In this document: positions 1 to 6,794 of the stretch, piece after piece
Numbering within the stretch: position 1 is the first letter of the stretch
Layout of the letters: each line of letters begins with the position of its first letter
Virus record (IMG/VR): IMGVR_UViG_3300030419_003672
Coordinates: 629-42,719 of that record
Direction: 5' to 3' (one strand)
Source of the DNA: a virus
DNA length: 42,091 nt
Made by a program: the position numbers and the translations under genes
Notes under the pieces: model-generated
What the model saw: only the letters and a program-made list of their open reading frames with translations
Database searches by the model: none
What the model was told of the DNA's origin: nothing

Positions 1-87
1 CCCTTTTTTCTTTTTAGACTTTCTAGGAGAGCCTACCTTGATCATGTTTTGAACATGAGCATTAAATTGTTCTGTTTTCTTTGCCAT
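1..87 (-). CDS. Partial small basic protein, runs off the left edge
   Basis: Starts at the ATG at 87, which overlaps the stop of the next upstream gene as ATGA. The 29 visible codons begin MAKKTEQFNAHVQNMIKVGS and become a lysine-rich tail (RKSKKKKG) at the window edge. The C-terminus lies outside the window. The tight coupling suggests co-translation with the upstream gene. Family not recognised. Confidence 0.6.
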   Translation of the reverse strand, partial: MAKKTEQFNAHVQNMIKVGSPRKSKKKKG

Positions 88-437
88 CAGTCTGTCACCA
101 ACTTAAGGCCACCAGTATCTTCAGCACCACTTGGCGCATTGTTGATAGCGGCAGAAGTCATAGCATCAGGAATAACAAGACCATTACCAAACGAAGTGTT
201 GTATTGATTTGCAAATTCTTCAACAGGACTAACAATAAAAACTACATGACGTTTCTGTAGTTCTAGAGTGGTATTATCAAAATCACAATAAGGCATATAT
301 GGTGCAAGACCAATTTTTCCCTGACCAGCAGGCAAAATAATTGCTACCTTGTCCATGACAATCATATCACCATTGTACTTCACCGAACCAATAAGTTCTT
401 CTCCAGTTTGAAGACGAACAACTTTAATGTTTTTCAT
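87..437 (-). CDS. Conserved phage protein, Sm/LSM-like beta-barrel candidate
   Basis: 116 aa starting MKNIKVVRLQTGEELIG. The start at 437 is preceded by AAGGA; a longer frame to 506 exists but would overlap the upstream gene more and has no better ribosome site. The pattern VVRLQTGEELIGSV, then a GKIGLAPYMPY segment and a C-terminal FIVSPVEEFANQY...GL.IP, matches a small protein I recall from T4-like marine phages and is compatible with an Sm-like fold. No catalytic residues are evident. Function unknown, possibly RNA binding (inference). Confidence 0.75.
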   Translation of the reverse strand: MKNIKVVRLQTGEELIGSVKYNGDMIVMDKVAIILPAGQGKIGLAPYMPYCDFDNTTLELQKRHVVFIVSPVEEFANQYNTSFGNGLVIPDAMTSAAINNAPSGAEDTGGLKLVTD

Positions 438-570
438 TTTTAGATTCCTTATCTTTTGTTTGTTTTTTCTTTTTCTTTTTACCGAAGGCTTTTTCCCAAC
501 CCTCATCCCACTTTTTCATATCAATTGGACGATATTTATCACCCTTACCTGCACCGTGTTGTCCACTCAT
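424..570 (-). CDS. Small conserved Lys-rich phage protein
   Basis: 48 aa, MSGQHGAGKGDKYRPIDMKKW... followed by a Lys-rich tail. Three consecutive ATGs occur at 576, 573 and 570; AGGAG at 578-582 is only 1 nt from the first but 7 nt from the third, so 570 is preferred. A TATAAATA late promoter lies about 30 bp upstream (600-607). The GKGDxYRPxD pattern recurs in small tailed-phage proteins. Overlaps the downstream gene by 14 nt. Function unknown. Confidence 0.7.
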   Translation of the reverse strand: MSGQHGAGKGDKYRPIDMKKWDEGWEKAFGKKKKKKQTKDKESKNEKH

Positions 571-599
571 CATCATACTCCTATAAAACATTTTTCTAT

Positions 600-607
600 T
601 ATTTATA
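600..607 (-). promoter_or_regulatory. T4-type late promoter TATAAATA
   Basis: Exact TATAAATA on the minus strand, about 30 bp before the start at 570. This octamer is the T4 late-promoter core recognised by the gp55 sigma factor. It would drive the leftmost three genes. Confidence 0.65.
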
Positions 608-618
608 TGATGAATCAA

Positions 619-689
619 AGCGGGTAAAGGGAATCGAACCCTTATCACAAGATTGGAAATCTTGGGTAATGCCTTTATACGATACCCGC
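619..689 (-). tRNA. tRNA-Gly (UCC)
   Basis: Cloverleaf on the minus strand: acceptor GCGGGTA/TACCCGC, short D arm, anticodon stem CAAGA/TCTTG with loop TTTCCAA (anticodon UCC), and T arm AAGGG-TTCGATT-CCCTT. About 71 nt including the discriminator; CCA is not encoded. It reads GGA/GGG. Confidence 0.93.
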
Positions 690-696
690 ATAAAAA

Positions 697-745
697 AAGG
701 GGGCTAAGGTGCTTACCCAAGCAAATTAATTCCTTAGCCCCCTTT
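697..745. terminator. Bidirectional intrinsic terminator
   Basis: Inverted repeat AAGGGGGCTAAGG (about 697-709) and CCTTAGCCCCCTTTT (732-745), flanked by an A-run on the left and a T-run on the right, so it can act in both directions. On the minus strand it lies just upstream of tRNA-Gly and insulates it from upstream transcription. Confidence 0.75.
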
Positions 746-795
746 TCAGAAGATCATGGACGGGAAGGATTAACATTTACCTTCAACTTTCGGAG

Positions 796-945
796 TTACC
801 TAGTTTGATAGTTCCTACTCGCACTACGACCGAATCGGTTATATTCTGCTAGACTCATTTGAGCATTCACACCCCACCATAGGGAATCGCATACATTATT
901 TTCAGCAACGAAAAATATTCTGTCACCGTCCTATGCAAGGCTCAT
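796..945 (-). pseudogene. Possible small gene with an in-frame amber codon (TAG) at codon 5
   Basis: Minus-strand frame: ATG at 945, preceded by GAGG at 5 nt, reads MSLA then TAG (931-933), then stays open for 44 codons to TAA at 796. The post-stop peptide looks protein-like (DGDRIFFVAENNVCDSLWWG..., ending MSLAEYNRFGRSASRNYQTR) and its end recalls the LNREYSRSR end of the zinc-finger protein at 5471-5680. It may be a decayed gene, a read-through gene or chance. The rest of 746-1036 holds a GTGTTGG/CCAACAC hairpin near 983-1009 and nothing else I can support. Confidence 0.3.
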
Positions 946-1036
946 GACTTCCTCGCATATGTTTATTCAGTTTTCAAAAGCCTGTGTTGGAAGTCAATTT
1001 CAGCCAACACAAGACGAAGTATAACAGATCAATTAA

Positions 1037-1321
1037 TCAGAGAGAGTAACGTGATCCGTCAGTATCGTAAGCGTAGGTACGCTTGCCAGGGTGGGTATCC
1101 ACCATGAAGTAACGAGTCTTACCCGTTGAAGTTTCTTCATTGACGATTTCCCAGTTACCGAATGTTTCGACCATGTTGCGAATGTCGCTCATGGTTGCAC
1201 GAAGATTTGCAACACCAAACTTAGCACGGGCTTCGTTTGCGGTAATACCATTGTTTACACCACCACCATCATAAAGATAGTTGATAAGACGACGCTTCTT
1301 CGAGAGAGTACTAGTAGCCAT
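1037..1321 (-). CDS. Winged-helix/HTH-like DNA-binding protein
   Basis: 94 aa starting MATSTLSKKRRLINYL. Start at 1321 chosen because GGAGG lies 8 nt upstream; a longer frame to 1336 has none. Basic N-terminus, then ITANEARAKFGVANLRATMSDIRNM (helix-turn-helix-like, residues about 25-55), then a beta-rich end (TGKTRYFMVDTHPGKRTYAY) that could form a wing. Transcribed from a sigma70-like promoter at 1413-1440 with an 85-nt leader. Probably a small phage regulator; target unknown. Confidence 0.7.
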   Translation of the reverse strand: MATSTLSKKRRLINYLYDGGGVNNGITANEARAKFGVANLRATMSDIRNMVETFGNWEIVNEETSTGKTRYFMVDTHPGKRTYAYDTDGSRYSL

Positions 1322-1412
1322 GTGAATGACCTCCATTATATTTGCGGCGGTTTGAGTTAAAAGGAATTGAATGCTTGCCGCTCCGCATCCGTTCCTTAAT
1401 TGTCATACGAGT

Positions 1413-1440
1413 ATTATACTCTATTATCGTCCAATGTCAA
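1413..1440 (-). promoter_or_regulatory. Sigma70-like promoter TTGACA-N16-TATAAT
   Basis: Perfect -35 TTGACA (1435-1440) and perfect -10 TATAAT (1413-1418) with a 16-nt spacer on the minus strand. The predicted start is near 1406, giving an 85-nt leader before the HTH gene. Confidence 0.8.
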
Positions 1441-1476
1441 CCCACATCTTTAACTAAGTTGACCTTTTTTTGAAAG

Positions 1477-1549
1477 TGCCTCCAGTAGGGCTCGAACCTA
1501 CGACTCACGGCTTAAAAGGCCGTTACTCTACCAACTGAGTTATGGAGGC
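1477..1549 (-). tRNA. tRNA-Lys (UUU)
   Basis: Acceptor GCCTCCA/TGGAGGC, D arm with AGTTGGTAGAG, anticodon stem ACGGC/GCCGT with loop CTTTTAA (anticodon UUU), and T arm GTAGG-TTCGAGC-CCTAC. 73 nt, all canonical positions present, CCA not encoded. Confidence 0.96.
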
Positions 1550-1562
1550 GAACTCCTTTTAA

Positions 1563-1792
1563 AATTGATGGTAATAAAGTTTCCCCTATTCCATCTTAAC
1601 GTCGTTCATATGCGTGAGAACGGTGTCAAGCACGGTGACGTTTATCAGTCTTGAAACGAAAGTCCGCAATGGCGGCAATCGTTCCTTTTTTTGCCACATG
1701 ACTTTAATTGATGGTGATGAAATTTCTCCCATCCCACCTTAACATCGTTTGTCTAGCAGTGAAAACTATGTCAAACACTGGTTGACGTTTTA
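1563..1792. repeat. Two imperfect direct repeats of about 84 bp in a gene-free stretch (1550-2007)
   Basis: Copy 1 starts AATTGATGGTAATAAAG at 1563; copy 2 starts AATTGATGGTGATGAAA at 1707. Both contain TTAAC.TCGTT, TGTCAA and end TGACGTTT, so they align over about 84 bp with a period of about 144 bp. Coding is not conserved between them. The rest of the 458-bp gap (1793-2007) contains a hairpin ACCTAC-TGTATC-GGTAGG and short minus-strand frames with ribosome sites, including AGGAG followed by ATG CAA GAA TAG near 1910-1930. No ordinary gene is seen. Confidence 0.55.
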
Positions 1793-2007
1793 AGTCATCT
1801 TCTTTACCTACTGTATCGGTAGGTGGTTCGGGTTTGACGCCTCAGGCCTTATTTCAGCCTTCCCAAGACTTGTCAATGGACTTCTCCTAATATAATATAA
1901 TCTTTTCGTGGCTATTCTTGCATGTCGATTGCTCCTATATGAGACTTCCGTTTGCTTCATGTGTATATTTTACACCAACAGAATCGCCATACAAGAACTA
2001 AGTTAAA

Positions 2008-2388
2008 TTATTCTGGATATATTGGAAGTGGCACTTCGTAATAAATGTCCAAACCGAGTGCTTTTGCCAAATGCCATTCTGCTTTGGCGCCCCTGCTATT
2101 CTCCCAATCAGACATCATATAAATGGCGGTGCATTCTTCACAAATCGCCACCATATCCCGCCGAAGTGCCGAACGCATAAATTCATGATCTTCATAATTG
2201 GTATCTGGAGAAAATGCCATTGGATCGCTCATAGGTTTCCCTTCATTCCGATCCAGTTTGGCGGGATTTACTACAGACCAACCATACTTCTCTAGAATTT
2301 TTGCTCGTTCGTCGAATGCTGGATAATTATAATTCTCATATCCACGCATTGGTCCTGCCACATAAATTGTTGGTTTTCTATTCATCAT
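2008..2388 (-). CDS. DUF4406-like protein (nucleoside 2-deoxyribosyltransferase-like fold)
   Basis: 126 aa. Contains PTIYVAGPMRGYENYNYPAFDE near the N-terminus, an NPAKLDRNEG segment, then RRDMVAI..CTAIYMMSDWENSRGAKAEWHLAKALGL. These are the hallmarks of DUF4406, related to nucleoside deoxyribosyltransferases. Three ATGs (2391, 2388, 2385) follow GGAG; 2388 is 7 nt away and is chosen with mild uncertainty. It overlaps the guaC stop. Beside GMP reductase it may belong to nucleotide salvage or modification (inference); substrate unknown. Confidence 0.8.
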   Translation of the reverse strand: MMNRKPTIYVAGPMRGYENYNYPAFDERAKILEKYGWSVVNPAKLDRNEGKPMSDPMAFSPDTNYEDHEFMRSALRRDMVAICEECTAIYMMSDWENSRGAKAEWHLAKALGLDIYYEVPLPIYPE

Positions 2389-3410
2389 CATGAATCTCCG
2401 AATACTGTATTTAACTGACGATTCACCTGTACAAAGGTAGTGCATTTAGGAAGTTGTTTAATATTTCTTGCGCCAGTATATGTACAGGCACTTCTAACTC
2501 CCCCCAAGATCTCATTGATTGTATCTTGCACATCGCCTTTGTATGGCACCTTCACTGTCTTTCCTTCAGATGCTCTGTAAGTCGCTACACCACCGCTATG
2601 TTTGTCCATTGCAGTTGCACTAGACATACCATAAAAAACCTTGTAGGACGCTCCAGAATCGTCTGTGACGCATTCTCCTGCACATTCTTTATGACCAGCG
2701 AGCATTCCCCCTAGCATAACGAAATCTGCTCCTGCACCGAACGCTTTTGCAACATCACCTGGCGACTGGCACCCTCCATCCGCCATGATATACCCGCCCA
2801 GTCCGTGTGCTGCATCCGCACATTCCACTACTGCTGAGAGTTGAGGATATCCTACTCCTGCTACTTTCCTCGTCGTACATACGCTGCCTGGGCCTATGCC
2901 AATTTTTATAATATCTGCTCCTGCTAACAAAAGTGCTTCCGTCATCTCCGCTGTTACTACGTTCCCTGCAATTATAATCTTCTCTGGCCATATTTCCTTG
3001 ACCTCCTTAACAAAGTCAACAAATTTCTGTGAATATCCGTTTGCAACATCAAGACAAAAGAAGTCATGTTCTAATGTAAATTGATTTTTCGAAAAAAGAA
3101 TTTTATAACTATCTTCTCTCATTCCAAATGTCAATGCCATGTTTTTAGTTTCTTCAATTGTAGCATCTACATTTTTTGTATGTTTACATAAACAAGTTAA
3201 CATATTATTGTGCGAAAGAACTTTTCCCATTTCTACTGTACCAATAGTATCCATGTTTGCAGCAGCAATGGGAATACCAGACCAAACTTTCCCATTCTTA
3301 AATGTAAAGGTTCTTTCTAGGTTAACTTCTTTTCTTGATGTTAGGACAGATCTCTTTGGTCGAATTAAAACATCAGAATAATCAAGTTTAATATCATTGA
3401 TTATATTCAT
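2388..3410 (-). CDS. guaC: GMP reductase (NADPH: GMP to IMP + NH3)
   Basis: 340 aa, full length for the family (about 345). A TIM barrel of the IMPDH/GMPR family with N-terminal [13 protein letters not shown], catalytic loop [11 protein letters not shown] (Cys178), and [53 protein letters not shown], all characteristic of GuaC rather than GuaB. No CBS domains are present, which also favours GMPR. GGAG lies 9 nt before the ATG at 3410. It overlaps the upstream gene by 17 nt and the DUF4406-like gene at its end. Role: cytosolic recycling of guanine nucleotides to the IMP pool, probably to rebalance purines during phage DNA synthesis (inference). Confidence 0.93.
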   Translation of the reverse strand: MNIINDIKLDYSDVLIRPKRSVLTSRKEVNLERTFTFKNGKVWSGIPIAAANMDTIGTVEMGKVLSHNNMLTCLCKHTKNVDATIEETKNMALTFGMREDSYKILFSKNQFTLEHDFFCLDVANGYSQKFVDFVKEVKEIWPEKIIIAGNVVTAEMTEALLLAGADIIKIGIGPGSVCTTRKVAGVGYPQLSAVVECADAAHGLGGYIMADGGCQSPGDVAKAFGAGADFVMLGGMLAGHKECAGECVTDDSGASYKVFYGMSSATAMDKHSGGVATYRASEGKTVKVPYKGDVQDTINEILGGVRSACTYTGARNIKQLPKCTTFVQVNRQLNTVFGDS

Positions 3411-3651
3411 CTGTTGTTTCTCCGATGGAAATAGATTTTACATTTTCTAAACGAAAACTTCTCCAAGCACCCTTTTCTATATCCCAAACAGGAAGAACTT
3501 CATCGTTCTTTTTCCTGTTGGTAATATTTGTTGGTGGTACAATTTTACTGTCCAACGTACAAGACATAACTCGGATTGATCCATCCTTTTTAGAAAATAT
3601 AACTTGTACAATATTTGATTGTAGTTTTTCGATTAATTCTTTTCTATTCAT
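3394..3651 (-). CDS. Small SH3-like barrel protein (DUF2693-like)
   Basis: 85 aa starting [19 protein letters not shown]. Start at 3651 has GGAGG 7-8 nt upstream. The core [18 protein letters not shown] followed by [20 protein letters not shown] matches small phage proteins with a KKDG(S/T)xRxMxCT signature that I associate with DUF2693. It has a diverged relative two genes upstream (3972-4319). Function unknown. Confidence 0.7.
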   Translation of the reverse strand: MNRKELIEKLQSNIVQVIFSKKDGSIRVMSCTLDSKIVPPTNITNRKKNDEVLPVWDIEKGAWRSFRLENVKSISIGETTDEYNQ

Positions 3652-3666
3652 TATATAAACCTCCAA

Positions 3667-3739
3667 TAGGCCAGGCAGGACTCGAACCTGCGAGTACATC
3701 GTTATAAGCGATGCTGCTAATGCCATCCGCGTCTGGCCC
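3667..3739 (-). tRNA. tRNA-Ile (UAU)
   Basis: Acceptor GGGCCAG/CTGGCCT (terminal G.U), anticodon stem CATCG/CGATG with loop CTTATAA (anticodon UAU), and T arm GCAGG-TTCGAGT-CCTGC. The D arm (GCGGATGGCATTAGC) pairs over only 2-3 bp, which is weak but seen in phage tRNAs. About 73 nt, CCA not encoded. Reads the rare AUA codon. Confidence 0.85.
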
Positions 3740-3745
3740 AGCGAA

Positions 3746-3982
3746 CTATAAAGTAACTTTACTTTTTTTGTTTGTTACATGACCATTTTCATTTTTTTGT
3801 AGATAGTTTGATTTCTGTCTATCTTCATCATGACCAAGCCTATAATTAATTTTTTCTATTCCATTTGCTTTAAAGAAACCTGTTTTTTCTTCAAGTATAG
3901 CAACAACAGTTTCTGTTAAACGTGCGGATTTTTCCTCATCGGTGTCGGGTAGAGGAATGTCAATATGAATTCTATAGTCCAT
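3746..3982 (-). CDS. Hypothetical protein, 78 aa
   Basis: Begins MDYRIHIDIPLPDTDEEKS and overlaps the end of the upstream gene (stop at 3972). The start at 3982 is chosen because it follows a GAGG and gives the smaller overlap; an upstream ATG at 4012 is possible. Alternating beta-like start followed by a helix (ARLTETVVAILEEKTGFFKANG) resembles a small alpha/beta protein. No motif recognised. Confidence 0.55.
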   Translation of the reverse strand: MDYRIHIDIPLPDTDEEKSARLTETVVAILEEKTGFFKANGIEKINYRLGHDEDRQKSNYLQKNENGHVTNKKSKVTL

Positions 3983-4319
3983 TATTTGTTTTAACCTCGT
4001 CAATAAGTTCATAGTGAATTATTTCAGACAATGGTATTCTAACCCATCCAGATTTTGGTTCAATGTTTTTGTTTGGATTTTTATTAAATGCCCAAACTAA
4101 TATGTCATTATTTCTGTGTTGTTGGTTTATGTTTCTATAATTTTTGGAATTTTTAGATGGTAATGATTCTTCGTAGTGTGTGCATAGAAAGGTAGAATTC
4201 TGATTATTTTTTTGAGAAATAATTTTAACAACACCCTTCCTCAATTTTACTAAAATATCAGAATGGTTAACGGTGTTATGTTTAACTCTGTTTCTTTTCT
4301 TATTGCAGCCACAACTCAT
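3972..4319 (-). CDS. SH3-like barrel protein related to the one at 3394-3651
   Basis: 115 aa. MSCGCNKKRNR gives a Cys/Lys-rich head; the body has LRKGVVKIISQKNNQNSTFLCTHYEESLP and LVWAFNK...GWVRIPLSEI. The order of elements (VV.I..KN..S..CT....P...LVW...GW..) parallels the DUF2693-like neighbour, suggesting an ancient tandem duplication. The ATG at 4319 overlaps the upstream stop as ATGA. Function unknown. Confidence 0.6.
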   Translation of the reverse strand: MSCGCNKKRNRVKHNTVNHSDILVKLRKGVVKIISQKNNQNSTFLCTHYEESLPSKNSKNYRNINQQHRNNDILVWAFNKNPNKNIEPKSGWVRIPLSEIIHYELIDEVKTNNGL

Positions 4320-4795
4320 GATTCAATTTTTTCCTCTTCTTCCTCTGGAACAAATACAGGAACCTTAACCGTTTTCATTGTGTATGTTGCTTCTTTCTTA
4401 ATATTACCTAATTCTTTCTTCCACGTTTCTAGTAATTCTTTAGGCTCAACTTCATCTAATTCATAAGCAAAAACAGCAGTCCTTGATTCTTGATCGTATC
4501 TTTTATCCCTACAATTAAATGGTAAAACTAAATCAATCTTAATAAGATTTGGATATTCAAATAGTTCACAATTCATTTGAACCAGAATAAACCTCTTATC
4601 TTGAAGTACGGTCTTTCCTTTTCTAAGGGTATTGTTGGTATTTCTACTTTCAATAACAGATTTACCAGAATCTACAACACTGCTGACATCAGTTACTTTG
4701 GTAGGCTTTGGTCCTCCTTGAGATGATGCTGGTGCTGGTGCTGGTGCTTTTGATACTGGTGGTTTTCTTACAATTTCTCGTTTTTTAAATTCCAT
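4316..4795 (-). CDS. Hypothetical protein with Pro/Ala-rich N-terminus
   Basis: 159 aa. Residues 10-35 form a flexible Pro/Ala/Ser linker (KPPVSKAPAPAPASSQGG). The middle (DKRFILVQMNCELFEYPNLIKIDLVLPFNC) is beta-rich, and the end is acidic (PEEEEEKIES). AGG lies about 8 nt before the ATG. First gene of the cluster running down to guaC. Family not recognised. Confidence 0.65.
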   Translation of the reverse strand: MEFKKREIVRKPPVSKAPAPAPASSQGGPKPTKVTDVSSVVDSGKSVIESRNTNNTLRKGKTVLQDKRFILVQMNCELFEYPNLIKIDLVLPFNCRDKRYDQESRTAVFAYELDEVEPKELLETWKKELGNIKKEATYTMKTVKVPVFVPEEEEEKIES

Positions 4796-4820
4796 AATTT
4801 ACCTCCAGATTATATATCAT

Positions 4821-4849
4821 GGGAAGGTGGGGAAACCCCCCACCTTCCC
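4821..4849. other. Strong 12-bp GC-rich hairpin between genes
   Basis: Perfect inverted repeat GGGAAGGTGGGG-AAACC-CCCCACCTTCCC. There is no T-run on the minus strand, where the flanking genes lie; the T-run on the plus side is just the complement of the upstream gene's last codons. It may be an RNA-processing or stability stem rather than a classical terminator. Confidence 0.6.
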
Positions 4850-4856
4850 AATCTTT

Positions 4857-5066
4857 TTAAGAAGCAGTATTGATTTTTTTAAGCATCAACCCACCATTAC
4901 GACCTCTCATGAATGTAACTTCATCTTGGCCATAAAATTTAACAATTTCATTCCGAATCAATAGAGGAGAAATTCCCATTTCTTCGGACAGTTGCTTTAC
5001 GGTAACACGATTACCGTTCTTAAGATCGTCCTCAATCTTTGTGAAATTAATCTTAAATGTTCTCAT
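4857..5066 (-). CDS. Small HTH protein, 69 aa
   Basis: Starts MRTFKINFTKIEDDLKNG; AAAGG lies 7 nt before the ATG at 5066. The segment RVTVKQLSEEMGISPLLIRNEIVKFYG (residues about 20-46) reads as a helix-turn-helix, followed by a short beta wing (EVTFMRGRNGGLMLKK). Probably a DNA-binding regulator. It overlaps the end of the upstream gene by 14 nt. Confidence 0.65.
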   Translation of the reverse strand: MRTFKINFTKIEDDLKNGNRVTVKQLSEEMGISPLLIRNEIVKFYGQDEVTFMRGRNGGLMLKKINTAS

Positions 5067-5469
5067 TTTCAAACCTTTCTTCTTTGGCATCATCAGTCCA
5101 CTGTGGATCAAATTCCGCACTGTTTAAATAAGAATCTTCTTCATCATGAAACATCATGAAGAAATTACAACTTTTGAGTTCGTTATATGCCAGATCCCAT
5201 TCATCTTCACTCATAGACAATTGAGAATGACACTTCAATTTAACCTCACCACCAATAATACTTTCATACATTTCCTCTCTCTGTTCAATAACTTCTTCGA
5301 GAGTAGTATCTTCGGTGACTGCAATATTTGAACCTGTATCAAATACAATCTTGGGAATTTGATTTTTATCAAAAGATTCCCACCACTCTTTTAGTTCATC
5401 TTTTGATTTAAATGGACTTTCCCAGATATAATCTGCATATCCGTATTCTTCTTCTATCCATACCTTCAT
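5053..5469 (-). CDS. Acidic hypothetical protein, 138 aa
   Basis: Starts MKVWIEEEYGYADYIWESPF. Rich in Glu/Asp and Trp/Tyr/Phe, with no cysteine motif or signal peptide. The start lies directly after the upstream gene. Acidic small proteins of this type are often inhibitors or DNA mimics, but nothing specific supports that here. Confidence 0.6.
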   Translation of the reverse strand: MKVWIEEEYGYADYIWESPFKSKDELKEWWESFDKNQIPKIVFDTGSNIAVTEDTTLEEVIEQREEMYESIIGGEVKLKCHSQLSMSEDEWDLAYNELKSCNFFMMFHDEEDSYLNSAEFDPQWTDDAKEERFENENI

Positions 5470-5470
5470 A

Positions 5471-5680
5471 TTATCTACTCCTTGAATATTCTCTATTCAA
5501 CCGACGAACATTCTCTTTGCCTTTTGCAATGAAAACCTCACCAGCAGTTTTATGACTATAAACCATTCGAGCAACGAAAGGCTGTGCGTGCTTATCTGCA
5601 CAATTCACACAGTACTCTGCATCTGGAATCGCTTGCAATCGTGCTTCTGGAATTTCATTATTACAATCAAGACAGTTCAT
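5471..5680 (-). CDS. DksA/TraR-type zinc-finger protein, 69 aa
   Basis: Four cysteines as CLDC near the N-terminus and CVNC at about 24-27, with the intervening NEIPEARLQAIPDAEY; this C-x2-C...C-x2-C with IP..RL.A.P is the DksA/TraR C4 zinc-finger signature. The long coiled-coil of full DksA is missing, so it resembles short phage TraR-like proteins. Such proteins may bind RNA polymerase (family knowledge). Overlaps its upstream neighbour as ATGA. Confidence 0.8.
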   Translation of the reverse strand: MNCLDCNNEIPEARLQAIPDAEYCVNCADKHAQPFVARMVYSHKTAGEVFIAKGKENVRRLNREYSRSR

Positions 5681-5859
5681 TTATAAGTTCCCAATCGCTT
5701 TACCACACGATTTGTAAGAATCTCACCACCACGCTTATGCATGTTTCGTTGTTTAGTAATACTCTTACCCCAACCGCGACGTATCACAGTATGATTGTTG
5801 ATAGCGGCACCCTCACGCTCTGCTTCAATATCGAATTGATCGATGACTCTTTTTGGCAT
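5677..5859 (-). CDS. Small basic hypothetical protein, 60 aa
   Basis: Starts MPKRVIDQFDIEAEREGAAI; the ATG at 5859 is just past the stop of the preceding gene (5861), with GGAAG about 11 nt upstream. The C-terminal half is Arg/Lys-rich (VIRRGWGKSITKQRNMHKRGG), compatible with nucleic-acid binding. Family not recognised. Confidence 0.55.
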   Translation of the reverse strand: MPKRVIDQFDIEAEREGAAINNHTVIRRGWGKSITKQRNMHKRGGEILTNRVVKRLGTYK

Positions 5860-5860
5860 A

Positions 5861-6142
5861 TCAATACCTACTTCCTGTAATACGAAACTGTCCAGGCATT
5901 CCGATCTGGACATCATACTTCACACCCCTACAGAGTGATTCCATCTGCTTCTTGGTAAGTCTCTGTCCAGGCGTAAACTCAAGAGTATTCTCAGTAGTAA
6001 TAACTTCCCAACAACGAGGATCCTTTACAGGAACCATTTCTCGCTGCATCATGAAACTACCGTTTGGACGCTTCACCTTCTTTTGAATCTGCTTCTGTTT
6101 GCAGCATTCGTCATATTCAATTGTAATTTTTGATTTGTTCAT
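5861..6142 (-). CDS. Hypothetical protein, 93 aa, probably leaderless
   Basis: Starts MNKSKITIEYDECCKQKQIQ. A promoter -10 box (TATACT, 6149-6154) lies only 6 nt upstream and no ribosome site is present, so transcription probably begins at or next to this ATG; the in-frame ATG at 6148 would lie within the promoter spacing. The C-terminal LTPGQRLTKKQMESLCRG-like segment (FTPGQRLTKK...) is helical. Function unknown. First gene of an operon that runs to the left. Confidence 0.6.
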   Translation of the reverse strand: MNKSKITIEYDECCKQKQIQKKVKRPNGSFMMQREMVPVKDPRCWEVITTENTLEFTPGQRLTKKQMESLCRGVKYDVQIGMPGQFRITGSRY

Positions 6143-6148
6143 GCTCAT

Positions 6149-6176
6149 AGTATAACACAATTTCACATCATGTCAA
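6149..6176 (-). promoter_or_regulatory. Sigma70-like promoter TTGACA-N16-TATACT
   Basis: -35 TTGACA at 6171-6176 and -10 TATACT at 6149-6154, with a 16-nt spacer. The -10 box is immediately before the downstream start codon. Confidence 0.8.
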
Positions 6177-6185
6177 ATATTTTAT

Positions 6186-6794
6186 TCACACATCGATATC
6201 TTGCCATTCCTTTTCGGCGAGGCGATGCATATACCAAACACCCATACCACTGGCAGGATTCGTAACTTCATTTCCAATTTCTTCAAAGATGAACGGTCTG
6301 CCATTTACTTTCGAAGTATAGATTGGCGAATCATAACCCATTCGACCTTTGTTGAAAACTTCTTTCTTACCAAAACCCAACCAATTGTTTTCGCACCTAT
6401 TTGTGCCAATTAGTTGCGCCTTTGATTCTCCCTTGATTGCACCCTTGGGAACAAACAGAATACTATCTTGATCAAACTGCTGTCCAAGTTTTCGAAGATC
6501 CTTTTCAAGAGTTCCTTTGTCTTCAAGATCGACAACATAGTAACTGATCTCTTTTGCGGTCTTTCCACCTTCTGGATAAGAACCGTGAAGTTTTGTCACG
6601 CCATATCCCTTACTCTTCAGTTTTGCCAAGAGACTCTTATTTCTCTGTGCATTCTGTTTGCTGGTGTATGGAGTTCCTTCACCGCAATCTTCGCCTTTTC
6701 GAAAAGCGGTCAATGCTCCAGTATCATGCTGTTCATTGTGACGCCATATACGAGAGAGTGACGATTCATTTAGATGTGTTTTAAAATCTTTCAT
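6186..6794 (-). CDS. Conserved phage virion-internal candidate with capsid-targeting leader
   Basis: 202 aa. The N-terminus MKDFKTHLNE-S matches the MKSFKTHLRE leader at 16683 and resembles T4 internal-protein capsid-targeting sequences, which gp21 cuts after L/I-x-E (here L-N-E). The body has SRIWRHNEQHDTGALTAFR, RNKSLLAKLKSKGYGVTKLHGSYPEG, then SYYVVD and QDSILFVPKGA. I recall this SRIWxH...GYGVxxLxGxYxE...QDSILF family from many tailed phages, without a known function. Probably packaged in the head (inference). Confidence 0.75.
   Translation of the reverse strand: MKDFKTHLNESSLSRIWRHNEQHDTGALTAFRKGEDCGEGTPYTSKQNAQRNKSLLAKLKSKGYGVTKLHGSYPEGGKTAKEISYYVVDLEDKGTLEKDLRKLGQQFDQDSILFVPKGAIKGESKAQLIGTNRCENNWLGFGKKEVFNKGRMGYDSPIYTSKVNGRPFIFEEIGNEVTNPASGMGVWYMHRLAEKEWQDIDV

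Noticed and set aside
1602-1774. TTGACA boxes inside the 84-bp repeats as promoters
   Set aside because: No -10-like hexamer at 16-18 nt on the minus strand.
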